Below, piece by piece: positions 12,161 through 20,985 of a DNA stretch of 64,000 bases (position 1 is the stretch's first letter; every line of letters starts with the position of its first letter). Both the position numbers and the translations under genes were made by a program. Origin of the DNA: Brienomyrus brachyistius (lineage: Eukaryota; Chordata; Actinopteri; Osteoglossiformes; Mormyridae); the NCBI RefSeq assembly GCF_023856365.1, contig NC_064551.1:2808501-2872500 (forward strand), given 5' to 3'. The notes beneath the pieces are model-generated. The model had not been told where the DNA came from. It worked only from the letters and a program-made list of their open reading frames with translations, and did not search any database.

Positions 12161-12400
12161 TTCACTGGAGGAAAAAAAAAAGAGAAAGAATGCTTTGTTT
12201 TCAAGCTGTAATTTATCGAGAAGATCATTCAGGCAGAATAAGCTGGACCTGAATGAAAACAATGCATCATGAATACTGTTGTGTTTATGATGGTGGGCCT
12301 GGCGGAGTACAAAAGAGGAGCGATAAGCGACCCAAGCGGCCTGCGTTTTTCCGGAACGTCTGGCATAGAATTTGTGGATGCGCGTGCATATCTCCGCCCA
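12160..12400. promoter_or_regulatory. CNE-like block (SOX/FOX-type sites)
   Basis: The block contains CTTTGTTTTC (SOX-like), AAAACAATGCATCATGAAT (SOX-like plus octamer-like) and TTGTGTTTATGATGG (FOX-like) within 120 bp, in repeat-free sequence. It grades into CpG-richer DNA after 12330. The 79-codon plus-strand frame starting in it lacks any domain. Regulatory status is inferred. Confidence 0.25.
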
Positions 12401-13374
12401 TTCGCAGGTGGGGACGCCAGTGACACCGGTGCCGCATCCCTGGTCGACACAGATCGTTTGTCGTGGCAGATGCTGCCGAGCGGTCAGCCTCGCGTCTGTG
12501 CTGGGTGAGTGTTCTGTGAACGCCCCGCCCCACCGGCTCCCATCTTATTCAATTAACAGACTTTAGTTCAAAGGCCAGCCTGGGTCTGTGTATTGGCTCA
12601 ATGCCCAGCAGTGCAAAAACACTACCCAAAAAATACCCTGAACAGTTTAAACAAATTTCTTAGCGATATTTAGCAGCTATTCACTAACCGAAGGCATCAA
12701 AATCACATTTCATCCTTAAATATATGCAGCTTTTCCTAATCCTTTATGGTGCTCGGAAGACTCACGACAGACACCTATCAAACAGCTCTTTTGGTTTTTC
12801 AGTTCCTTGTTTTTTTTTCTAGGTCTTGGTAACTTTTCAAACGGCATGAATTGTTTCAAAGCTCCCACACTGAGCGCAGAGCTTGTGCAACGTTCTGGGA
12901 ATATCTCCATCTGCGTGGGGAACACAGCTATGTGACAACACCGAACAGATTTATTTACAAAGTCTTCCTCCTTCAAGGTTAGATGGAGACAGGGTGTGGA
13001 TGGGTTGACCTGATATACATGAGAGCTCTCAGCTTCAATCATGAAAGACAAGAAAGACGCAGGTGAGACTAAGGCTGTTTCTGTCACCAGGGACACTGGG
13101 GACCAAATAAATAAAAACAGGTGGGGATAATTATCAACCAAACCCTTGATTACCTGATTCTCCCTCCCGAGATGGCTGTAGGCTGGGCCACACCCTTGCC
13201 CAATCAGGGACACGGATACAGTACTTTGTTTATACAGTGTTATAAGGGCTTTTTTGTTTGTTACGTTTCTGCTGAATTCCCGTCCGTCACCAGCTTCGGC
13301 TTATGCGTAATGACTAGCTGACACTCCTGCCCATATTTAGATGGCGTTCTATACAGAAATATGACATAGCAGTA
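12400..13374. other. Non-coding sequence with one long chance frame
   Basis: A 165-codon minus-strand frame (12716-13213) begins MSLIGQGCGPAYSHLG. It has no domain, repeat, signal peptide or motif that I recognise, and the surrounding DNA has no promoter or splice features that would support a gene. I treat it as a chance open frame. Nothing else is called here. Confidence 0.45.
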
Positions 13375-13683
13375 ACAGACTGTGGGTACAGCACCTCCAG
13401 GGCTGTAGGTTTGAATCCCGCCTCTCTGTGCTTTGCGTGTGGAATTCACATGCTCTCGTCATGTTGTGTAGATTTCCTCTGGTTTTCTCCTGCAGCCCAA
13501 AGGATATGTAAATATCAGTAATTATGTTAATTGGTGTCTCTGAGATGCCCAGAGGGTGTGGCTGTGTGCTTATGTGCCCAGGGTATACCTAGCCTTGCGC
13601 CCTGTGCTGCATGGGACAGGATGCAGCCCCCCCCCCCCTCCAATGCTGACCGTGATAAGAGCTTAGAAGATGGATGGAATAAA
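13375..13683 (+). mobile_element. LINE 3'-end type repeat, near-complete copy
   Basis: The order of motifs is that of a very common fish repeat. It runs from a GTAGGTTTGAATCCCG box, through a TTTCCTCTGGTTTTCTCCTG block and a TTAATTGGTGTCTCTGAGAT block, then GCCTTGCGCCCTGTGCTGC, to a tail reading AGCTTAGAAGATGGATGG. The tail of short GATG/ATGG words is typical of RTE/L2-like non-LTR retroposons and SINEs that borrow their 3' ends. There is no reverse transcriptase, so the copy is dead. Related fragments occur at 16775, 16983, 20752, 23534, 30381, 39550, 49435 and 59868. The exact family name is uncertain. Confidence 0.65.
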
Positions 13684-14469
13684 AACTCATGCCAAGGGTC
13701 GCTGATGACATCTCAGACAGGCTATTTGTTTCGCATAGTTCTAGTTTAAACATTTAAAAATGCTGCCTAAGAGCGACAGATTAATAAATAACTAACGACC
13801 GGGTGTAGCGCTACAGGCATTTCAAATGGACTCAAGGGTAAGGGGAAGGGCAATCGCATCGCAAGTGAAAAATAATAATAACATAACTCAGCGAAAAATC
13901 ACAAGGATTGCCAGAAGACTCCAATGTCAAAGACTGGACTAAGAGACTCTGGGCGCCGGGCGTGTTTAATGTCTCCTTGCTGTGTAATCAAGCACTCTGA
14001 TAAGTGACGGCTCTCCCAAGTCCATCTGGCTGGGCAGGCCGACCATAAAACATATAAATAAAAATCGCCGGCAGCTTCTTTAATTTTGGATCTGTTGACC
14101 TGGCGGGTTGCAGCTATTTTTGGTGGAAAATCGCGGCGACATCTCGCTCTCGTAAAACGACGCCTGTCAGATGCTTAAAAAGCATAGATCACTGTCTCAC
14201 GTGCCCAGCTCTGGGACCACGGCGACAGACGGCCGCCGTCAATCTTGGACCAGGCCGGCTCTGCTTCTGACCCAGAGATGAGACACAATTACTGTTGTGA
14301 TTGCCGATGAGCACTCCTGCGTCCCGTGTGCCACCGCGGTCCCCCGCTTCCTCTCCGTGAGCGTTAATAAGACTCATCGGTCATGGGGACGGATCGCAGC
14401 CTGCCTCCCCACCCGACCCCCTCCTGGCCTCTGTTTTGCTCGTCTCCCTGTACTGCTTTGTCATCTGCT
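13684..14469. other. Unique non-coding sequence
   Basis: No gene or repeat was recognised. 13950-14170 is repeat-free, with mixed AT and CpG content (for example AAATCGCCGGCAGC and AAAATCGCGGCGACATC), and may be regulatory. The short open frames near 14189-14542 overlap on both strands without domains. Confidence 0.45.
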
Positions 14470-14800
14470 TATGAATAATCACTTGACCAATCAGCTGACG
14501 GCTTCTCCCCATGCCGATCCGCGCCATTATTCCCACAAATAATAACCCGATTGTCCCTCATTTCTGTTCTCCCCCACTTGCCCGTGAATGATCGACCTAC
14601 CGGTCTGCTGACAGCCAATCCCCATGCTGATTCCTGGCGCTCTTTTAATAATGATTATCTGTCCAATCAGCAGGTGGCTTTTACTTCACTGCTCAGTGCA
14701 ATTACTTCACGATCCCACGGGCTCGTTGGCCACTGAGCCGACAGCCCTTCCCATCGCTGCTCCCTGGCATCTGTTTACCGACAACCAGCCAATCAACTAA
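14470..14800 (+). repeat. Diverged tandem repeat with CCAAT boxes
   Basis: Four related units of about 55-60 bp can be aligned by eye, at about 14472-14530, 14584-14645, 14649-14705 and 14722-14780. Shared pieces are GAATAATC/GAATGATC/AATGATTATC, then GCTGACGGC/GCTGACAGCC/GCCGACAGCC, then CCCCATGC or CCCATCGC and TCCTGGCGC or TCCCTGGCAT. CCAAT sits at 14487-14494 (CCAATCAG), 14615-14619, 14663-14670 (CCAATCAG) and 14789-14795, so three sites extend to CCAATCA. NF-Y binds this motif. The units are too diverged for a recent minisatellite. I do not recognise the family. Confidence 0.5.
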
Positions 14801-16170
14801 TAGGAATAACTCAAGCCAGAGTCACAGGGTGTGAAGAAGCCGATCCAGTCGAAGGTGGAGATAAAAAATGGCTCCCATCTCAAAGAATATGTGTATGTGT
14901 GCTAGTTATCTGATTTTCCTTTTTGTATCGCTATTGATAAAAGTTATAACTGGGACAGCGTGTTCCACGACCTCCCAACGGAAGGCTGAACCTGTTTGTG
15001 TGCCAGCTTCCCTAACAGTTAGCTTCCCTAACTGTAGCATCCTCATTAAAGTCAAACCTCTATCTGACACCGAGATAAATTATCTCCGTATCACTCGGCA
15101 CTCTAGCCATTAAGTCCGGGCTGCAGTCACTGCGGATGACAAGACTGTAGAATAACTAGTTGGTGCTTTTTCATCCCTTTTCTTTGGCTGCATCTCAAGC
15201 TAAATGAAAAACAGAGTGGTCTCATTAAACCTCTCTTATGATAAGATGTATCCTTAACGCCGTTTCCTAAATTTCATACAGGTGTGTGCTCATCTGCTCC
15301 GGTAAACACATGCATTTGCTACGAGCTTGCCAGCAACACGTCACTATATCTCAGGCAGCTGATGGGGCCTCACTTTGATGATAATTATTACCGTTTATAG
15401 TAATTGTTGCTATAATAACTAGTGGTACAGTGGTGAGTTATTGTGGTGTGTAACAGCACTGGCAGACGCTGCAGAAATAGCTCTATGGATTACCCTTTGA
15501 GTCGAGGAGGAAAGGTTAATCTACCTCTTTCTTCAAAAGAATTTTTGTTCTTTTCTGCCCGGGCGGCTCGCCGAGCTGGTTTATGGATCCCTAACAGCCA
15601 GCGAAGGGCCGTCGCCGCTGGTCCGGGCTTAACATTTCAAAGGAGCCCCTGGACAAAAGAGGTGAAGGCTCCAGGAGGAGGCCACGGGTCCAGCAAGCTC
15701 CGGCCCGCGCCGCCCTCGGCTAAAAGCGCATTTACACCGAATCTCTTCATTAGCCAAAGACGGCTGCTGCCATTCCATTCGCTCCCTAAGACGCTGGGCC
15801 TCCTTCCTCTGCCTTTGTGAGGGGATTTGCTGGGCAGCTGGAAAGGTAACACTCCAATCACTGCTCAGGCTCCAGAGAGACACTGTAGATTATGACCAAT
15901 GCAGATTAGAGGATTATGGTTCTCTAGTGGAGGAAAGTGAGATTATTAAACATTTCTGAGTCTCAGTGTCCCCAAAGGATGGCAAGAGGGGAGACCGTGA
16001 TGGAGAGTCTGGAGATAGTGCTGTAGATCACTCCCTATATGCCCTTAAAAAGGAATGTTTTGACTTCACCTTAGATGTTTAGTTGAAGTTATGGAAATGT
16101 TGTGCAGAAAATGCTGTACCTTGGTTTTGTGTTTTATCTTTAATCTGTGGCAGCGAATCTGAATATTTAT
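14801..16170. other. Non-coding sequence, parts CpG-rich
   Basis: 15540-15800 is CpG-richer and repeat-free, and carries open frames on both strands (125 codons plus, 84 and 74 minus) with no domain. It could be a regulatory element. 15000-15040 contains a small local duplication of TAGCTTCCCTAAC. No gene is called. Confidence 0.45.
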
Positions 16171-16174
16171 GCCT

Positions 16175-16220
16175 CACAGACATACACACAGACACACAGA
16201 CACACACACACACACACACA
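16175..16220 (+). repeat. (CA)n microsatellite with CAGA interruptions
   Basis: CACACAGA words lead into a pure CA run ending at 16220. It borders the left side of the dispersed repeat that starts near 16236, as CA tracts do at the other copies of that repeat. Confidence 0.9.
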
Positions 16221-16235
16221 GATTAGGCATCTCTA

Positions 16236-16462
16236 TCTGTGTGGTGACTCTCCATTCATCTCTATGGGCATAACCTTAATCCCAACATGACAACCGTAAG
16301 CCCCCCCCAGCCCGAACCTTAACCATGAGTAACCAAACAAAATACGAGACTTTTGGCATTTTTACTTTTTTGATTGCATTCACAGATCTGAAAAATGCCA
16401 CCCACACTGCAAAAATAACAAGTTATTATCGTACTGTGGAGACTAAATGGCCCCATAACCAT
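16236..16462 (+). repeat. (CA)n-associated dispersed repeat, copy A
   Basis: The copy carries the ordered motifs TCCATTCATCTCTATGGGCA, CATGACAACC, AACCTTAACCATGAGTAACC, AAACAAAATACGAGACTTTT, TTTTTTGATTGCATTCACAG and ATCT. The same order appears at 17051-17200 (partial), 30102-30352 and 51791-52060. All four lie beside CA- or ACAGAC-type tracts. It has no coding capacity. I know this as a widespread microsatellite-linked repeat in fish but cannot name its class. Confidence 0.65.
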
Positions 16463-16473
16463 GTGTGCGTGTG

Positions 16474-16520
<47 letters not shown>

Positions 16521-16531
16521 ACGCACACATG

Positions 16532-16561
<30 letters not shown>
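16463..16561 (+). repeat. (CA)n microsatellite with CG steps
   Basis: GTGTGCGTGTGCACGCACAC passes into about 85 bp of CA broken by CGCACA and ATGCACA. The whole tract alternates purine and pyrimidine, and its left end is nearly self-complementary, which favours Z-DNA or a small hairpin. The open frames of about 70-84 codons on both strands here encode only HT or CV repeats and are not genes. Confidence 0.9.
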
Positions 16562-16564
<3 letters not shown>

Positions 16565-16672
16565 GAGCAAGGCCCATAACCCCCTGAAAATTGCTCCTGG
16601 AGTGCTGAATAAGCAGATGACCCTGCAATCTGACCCTAAGTTGCACTTTCACCTGTGTGTGTGTGTGTGTGT
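16562..16672 (+). mobile_element. SINE fragment ending in (GT)n
   Basis: The body motif CCTTGAGCAAGGCCCATAAC, then CCCCTGAAAATTGCTCC and GGAGTGCTGAATAAGC, is shared with the fuller SINE copy at 18368-18560. The tRNA-like head is missing, so this is 5'-truncated. It ends in a (GT)n run at 16654-16672. It abuts the CA tract on its left, which suggests insertion at, or growth of the tract from, the repeat junction. Confidence 0.55.
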
Positions 16673-16774
16673 CTTAAAAAGGACAGCATGACAGGATATG
16701 TGAAAACAAACACTGCGACATGCCAGTGTACCTCTTCTCGGGCAAATAAAGCTTAATTTTGGTCAGATATCCAG

Positions 16775-16960
16775 TACAGGGTGGCGGAGGAGGCCAGCCA
16801 GCATGTGACTAAGGACTAAGGTGCGCCCTGGATGGGATGCCAGTCTGTCGCTGGGCGCAGGCATGCGACCCCCACACATAGAGTCACGCATTATGGGCAA
16901 TTAGGCGAAGCCAGATAACCCAACTCACAGTCTTTGGACTGTGGGAGGAAACCAAGGTGA
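16775..16960 (-). mobile_element. LINE 3'-end fragment, minus orientation
   Basis: The motifs GCGCCCTGGATGGGATGCCA, GTCTGTCGCTGG, ATTATGGGCAATTAGGC and GTCTTTGGACTGTGGGAGGA run in the usual order for this fish family read on the minus strand. The terminal (ATCC)n tail expected to its left is missing. It is truncated and non-coding. The GGATGCCAGTC piece is the same segment that is tandemly repeated at 23.5-24.0 kb. Confidence 0.65.
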
Positions 16961-16982
16961 CAAAATGTATAGTCCATGTCCG

Positions 16983-17050
16983 TCCATCCATCCATCCATC
17001 CATCCATCTCCCATAACTGCTTTTCCTATGTGGGGTCACAGGCGCCCAGC
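16983..17050 (-). mobile_element. LINE 3' tail with (ATCC)n, minus orientation
   Basis: A pure (ATCC)n run at 16983-17008 is followed by CTCCCATAACTGCTTTTCC and GTGGGGTCACAGG, the usual tail-proximal sequence of the family. It is cut off at about 17050, where copy B of the (CA)n-associated repeat begins, so one element interrupts the other. Confidence 0.6.
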
Positions 17051-17200
17051 AATAAGTAACCAAACTAAATATGAGACCTTTGTCTCAGTAATTGTCGCTC
17101 TGGGCCAGAACATGCAAATATTTTTACTTTTTTGATCGCATTCACAGATCTTTGTGGGGACCTGAAAAGCGTGTGTCTTGCTCTCCATGACACACAGACA
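17051..17200 (+). repeat. (CA)n-associated dispersed repeat, copy B (partial)
   Basis: It begins AAGTAACCAAACTAAATATG and continues to TTTTTTGATTGCATTCACAG and ATCTTTGTGGGGACCTG, the right half of the family seen at 16236. An extra segment (about 17083-17115) relative to copy A sits in its middle. It starts directly at the truncated LINE tail, indicating nested or recombined repeats. Confidence 0.6.
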
Positions 17201-17224
17201 CAAGCATAGGTCAGAGGAAGCTTG

Positions 17225-17350
17225 GCAGTGAAGGGAAACCACCTGCAGCAGCGCCCATGGAGCTGGGTGTTAAGGGCCTTACTCTGCCGAAAGCTGGGGC
17301 TCGAACCAATGCCCTTCTGATCTTAGGCACAGAGGCATAGCTTAGTAAGC
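17225..17350 (-). mobile_element. tRNA-derived SINE, minus orientation
   Basis: Read on the minus strand, the piece has a tRNA-like head with a box B of TTGGTTCGAGCCCC, preceded by GTGCCTAAGATCAGAAGGGC. A body then reads AAGGCCCTTAACACCCAGC and CATGGGCGCTGC, the usual fish SINE body. Box A is weak. It is a short non-coding retroposon remnant. Confidence 0.5.
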
Positions 17351-18367
17351 CTGGAAGCAGCCGTTTCTACCACTTTTGCACTATTTTGTCTTTCAGATTA
17401 GATGCCAAACTGCATTTTTGTTGTTCGAGTACTTTTGCTTTCTGAGTACTTGTGTTTATTCCAATCAGATTTGATACCGCTGCTCTTGGGACGCACCTCT
17501 GTGGAATCCGGCCCACTTTTGAAGAGACTGGTCCACCCAGCTCCCCGATCCCGGTTTCACCGGAATCACAGCACCTCTCGTTTGCGATGGTCTGTCTCGT
17601 GGCACCTGTGCCGTACGGTTCCTCACCGAAGGCTGCACTGTATCTGCTGCGGTGAGACAAATAGCTCACATTCCTCCCCGCCTCAAAGCTCCAGGGGATT
17701 AACCAGCTCTCTGGGTCTCGTCTCTGGCAATCCAGCACAGGGGGACGTGGTGTTGAGTTAAAGGAGTTGTACGCCTCATAAGTGAATCCTTGCATATCTA
17801 TATGGTAGATGATTGTAAACGGAAGAGTCATTATTTAAACGGGCGGCCTAATCCCGAACGTTTTCCCTCATTCCTAGGAGCGATGTGTTGTTGGAGGTCG
17901 TGGAGGAAACCGGAAAACACACCAGTGTTTGCGAAGAGCATCGCAGAAGATGCTGACATTGCTGTCAAAACCTCACACCTCCTTTTAAACCCCAGTGGTG
18001 TGCGCATACTATCCAGTATATGCTATATACAACCCCGTCTCTGCCAAAACGGAAACACATCCAGAGGGTCCAGCGCGGTTCGCTCTTTGCTGTGTTTGGG
18101 CTTTGAAAAAGCTTAAATGTGTGCGACCTGCCTGGGATTTTTCCAGTTCTGTGTGTGGTGTTAGTCTATGCAATACCGTTCATCCAGCCTTCTACCAGAT
18201 GCGGACATTTCTGGTCCAGAAAGTTAAAATCCAAACCTGGATTTTGTGCCAACCAATCAGCTGAGCACTCTGTGACTCTGACTCTTTATGATCAACTTTT
18301 TGGTTGAATCCCGGTTTAGATTTTTACTTTCTGCACCTATAATGTCCGTCTCTGCCTTCTACTGGGG
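17351..18367. other. Non-coding sequence between repeats
   Basis: A 154-codon minus frame (17367-17831) and a 119-codon plus frame (17402-17761) overlap each other and neither has a recognised domain. I see no splice or promoter features that would support them. No tandem array is present. Confidence 0.45.
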
Positions 18368-18560
18368 GGGGGGCAGTGTGTGGTTTGGTGGGTGAGGCCC
18401 CTCTGTCTGTAATTGGAAGGTCACCTGTTTGAATCCTGTGCTCACAAAGTAGCCCCATCTTCATTGCGCCCCTGAGCATGGCCTCTAACCCCCTGAAAAT
18501 TGCCCCCTGGGTGCTGGATAAAGTTGCAGTCTCACACATACCATTCAGACACCCATTTTG
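18368..18560 (+). mobile_element. tRNA-derived SINE
   Basis: A head of GCAGTGTGTGGTTTGGTGGG (box A-like) and CACCTGTTTGAATCCTG (box B-like GTTTGAATCC) shows tRNA ancestry and an internal RNA polymerase III promoter. The body, with GAGCATGGCCTCTAACCCCC, TGAAAATTGCCCCCTGGGTG and CTGGATAAAGTTG, is shared with 16562-16672. It has a poly-G run just upstream (18365-18373). It encodes no protein and depended on a partner LINE for movement. Confidence 0.65.
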
Positions 18561-18802
18561 GTAACTGCAACAACCTCCATGCGGGCTGTGAAGCAAAAGG
18601 GTTAGTCATGTCCTATTCAATACCTATTTCATATATTTTATTATCAGTACATATATAATCCCCTGGTATGAAATAAAGCAATTTTGTGCAGCTGTCGAGC
18701 AGCTTTGCTTTTAAAAGCAATAGCTGACTGCAAATCTTCCTTTACAGCACAATAACAAAATAACCTGGTAAGAGCACCAGACATGTACAGTGCGTCCCAG
18801 AG

Positions 18803-19261
18803 CAGTGTTCCCCAGTCCGGTCCTCAGCAACCCACAGTTGGTCCAAGTTTTTGCTCCCTCCCAGCTCCCTGCCAGACAGGCTGCAATTCTGGGATCTGGG
18901 AAGGAACAAAAATGTGGACTGTCTGGCAGGGATCTGGGAGGGAGCAAAAATGTGGACTGTCTGGCAGGGATCTGGGAGGGAGCAAAAATGTGGACTGTCT
19001 GGCAGGGATCTGGGAGGGAGAAAAAATGTGGACTGTCTGGCAGGGATCTGGGAGGGAGCAAAAATGTGGACTGTCTGGCAGGGATCTGGGAGGGAGCAAA
19101 AATGTGGACTGTCTGGCAGGGATCTGGGAGGGAGCAAAAATGTGGACTGTCTGGCAGGGAACTGGGAGGGAGCAAAAATGTGGACTGTCTGGCAGGGAGC
19201 TGGGACGGAGCAAAAATGTGAACTCTCTGTGGGTGCCCTAGGACCGCATTGGGAAACACTG
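18803..19261. mobile_element. hAT-type fold-back element with expanded interior
   Basis: It starts CAGTGTTCCCCAGTCCGGTC and ends GCATTGGGAAACACTG, matching the ends of the 5922-6143 copy. The flanks TCCCAGAG and TCAGAGAG agree at 6 of 8 bases, fitting an old 8-bp hAT target duplication. The first 80 bp contain one motif copy in the forward sense (TTTTTGCTCCCTCCCAGCTC). From about 18890 the sequence switches to the reverse complement of that motif, repeated in tandem. The left arm can therefore pair with any unit of the array. No transposase is present. Its internal length, about twice that of the short copy, comes from the array. Confidence 0.75.
18915..19218 (+). repeat. 38-bp minisatellite, 8 units
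   Basis: Units start at 18915, 18953, 18991, 19029, 19067, 19105, 19143 and 19181. Each begins TGGACTGTCTGGCAGG and ends GGGAGCAAAAATG with only scattered changes, and partial units lie on both sides. Because 38 is not a multiple of 3, a stop-free unit reads through all three frames and gives a 38-residue protein period. That explains open frames of 129-194 codons in several frames on both strands. They are artefacts of the array. Confidence 0.92.
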
Positions 19262-20750
19262 TCAGAGAGAATCAGGGCTTCAGCTGCTGCTATCAGCTCG
19301 TGCGAGACTCCACCCAAACGCTCCACACACTCTGCGAATTTCCGCTTTTTCGATACGGCTTCACATCGCTCACCCGCGCCTCAGTACCAGCCCTCGGCTG
19401 GAGGGGAATACATCAGCCCACAGGGATAAGAGTGGAGTTTGGGGCAGTTAGAATGTCAGAGCTGTCTGCTGTCTGCCTTCAGGAGATCCACAGCAGCAGA
19501 GGAGAGCGTTTGTTTCCATCATATGATATCAGCTGAATATTCTCCACTTTCCCTGTAATTTACGCTTCAAAAAAAGGTCTTTTTGAAAAGGTTCCGCCGT
19601 GTTTGAGGCCAAATGAGCTGCTTTTAAAGTCATAATGTAATTATGTAACGTAATGTGACTTGATGTTTTTTTTCTCTGAAATCTCTCTGTACTGAGCCTG
19701 TTAATTATCATTACCCCAGGATGGGAGGAATTGCCATATGCTGTCAATTATCGACTGGTTTCGAACACTTTCAGAGGCCATATTGTATCACCGGTTTGGG
19801 TGATTCATATTATACCTGTTCGTGAAGACATCCCTGCTGCAGCACACAGAGCTGTGTGACGGGGGTCAGGACAGGGGACACACTCCCCTCGTGCTTCGTT
19901 TTATTTGGGTGTCCTTACGAGGCATTTGGACAGACGACAAGACGTAAGCAAAACAAGCTGCCATTCTGGCACAGACCAAAACGGAATGCAAACGAAAGGG
20001 GCAGGAGAGCTGGTGATGTCACAGGGTCGACGTCCAGGTTACCAGGGCGTACACAATCACAATAAAAAGCAAGAAAACAGAATGCCCGAGTTTGTGCCCA
20101 TTGCAGGGGATGAGAGACAGGTGGAATTAATCATCAAGCCAAGCTCCAGTCGACTGCCCTATCCCTCTGGAGATCTGCCCCCCCCCCACTCAAATATGCA
20201 CATTTTCACCTAATAACAAAACAATTTGTAAGGAGCACAGACAGAGCAGCCCGTTTTTTCTTCAGAACACAACGCTATAGGTCTGCGAGGCAGCGACCAG
20301 CCGAAACAGAACTGAAAACACATTTAAATCTGAAGCTGATGTGTTTGTTCTTTTAAGAAACTCCAACACCAGTGAGCCACAAAGGTCACATCTGAACACA
20401 CACGACGCAAAGCGCAAAATGGACGACTGCTCTCATAAGCATGCTGTGACTGCTTACAGTGATGAACGTCTAGCACGCGCCATGACACCCACCAGAATTT
20501 CCCCTCTTACATGGCCTCTCCACACACAATGACGGGCCTGACCTTTCCATAAGCTCTTCTTCAGCCCAGCAAAGGAAATATTTGTCTTGCTCATAGGACG
20601 ACTGCACGCCATTGGCTGAGAATGTCAGCTGACCTGCCCGTGAAACCAAAGCACATGCTAATGGCTGATCTGCTCGATAAGAGTGCTGTGGCAATGTGAA
20701 CATGGACTCCCTCCTCTCAGTCTAAACCAGCACAATTTTGATGGGGACTC
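19262..20750. other. Unique non-coding sequence
   Basis: No gene is recognised. A 102-codon plus frame ends near 20213 and has no domain. Poly-C (about 20179-20187) and short A runs occur. 20340-20700 is repeat-free, without clear regulatory clustering. Confidence 0.5.
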
Positions 20751-20751
20751 G

Positions 20752-20830
20752 GAGTTCTTGGAGCACAAGGCAGGGGAACACCCTGGACAGGATTGCAGTT
20801 CATCACAGGGCAAGCAGACACGCGCACAAA
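20752..20830 (-). mobile_element. LINE 3'-end fragment leading into minisatellite
   Basis: GAGCACAAGGCAGGGGAACA, CCCTGGACAGGATTGCAG and TTCATCACAGGGCAAGC are the minus-strand form of the fish LINE 3'-end family seen at 13375 and 16775. The next family segment is the GGGGAGAACATGCAAA block, and it is this block that is tandemly repeated immediately to the right. Confidence 0.6.
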
Positions 20831-20985
20831 CACCACGCACATGGGGAGAACATGCAAACACCACGCACACGGGGAGAACATTCAAGCACCACGCACGCGG
20901 GGAGAACATGCAAGCACCACGCACACGGGGAGAACATGCAAACACCACGCACATGGGGAGAACATGCAAGCACCACGCACACAGT
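20831..20985 (+). repeat. 28-bp minisatellite, about 5.5 units
   Basis: CACCACGCAC begins units at 20831, 20859, 20887, 20915, 20943 and 20971, and each unit carries GGGGAGAACATGCAA or a one-base variant. The unit corresponds to the segment of the LINE 3'-end family that normally reads GGGGAGAACATGCAAACTCC, so the array apparently arose by tandem duplication inside that element. Open frames of about 100 codons on both strands are products of the repeat. Confidence 0.9.

Noticed and set aside
12716..13213. 165-codon minus-strand frame
   Set aside because: No domain or motif recognised, no promoter or splice context; length is within what chance gives in 64 kb read in six frames.
13400..13420. 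GTAGGTTTGAATCCCG as a possible functional tRNA T-arm
   Set aside because: No cloverleaf can be built around it and it is followed by LINE/SINE body sequence; it is retroposon-derived.
17367..17831. 154-codon minus and 119-codon plus overlapping frames
   Set aside because: Mutually overlapping, no domains, located between retroposon fragments.
18711..19429. Several 129-194 codon repetitive frames on both strands
   Set aside because: Products of the 38-bp minisatellite, which cycles through all three frames; not a gene.
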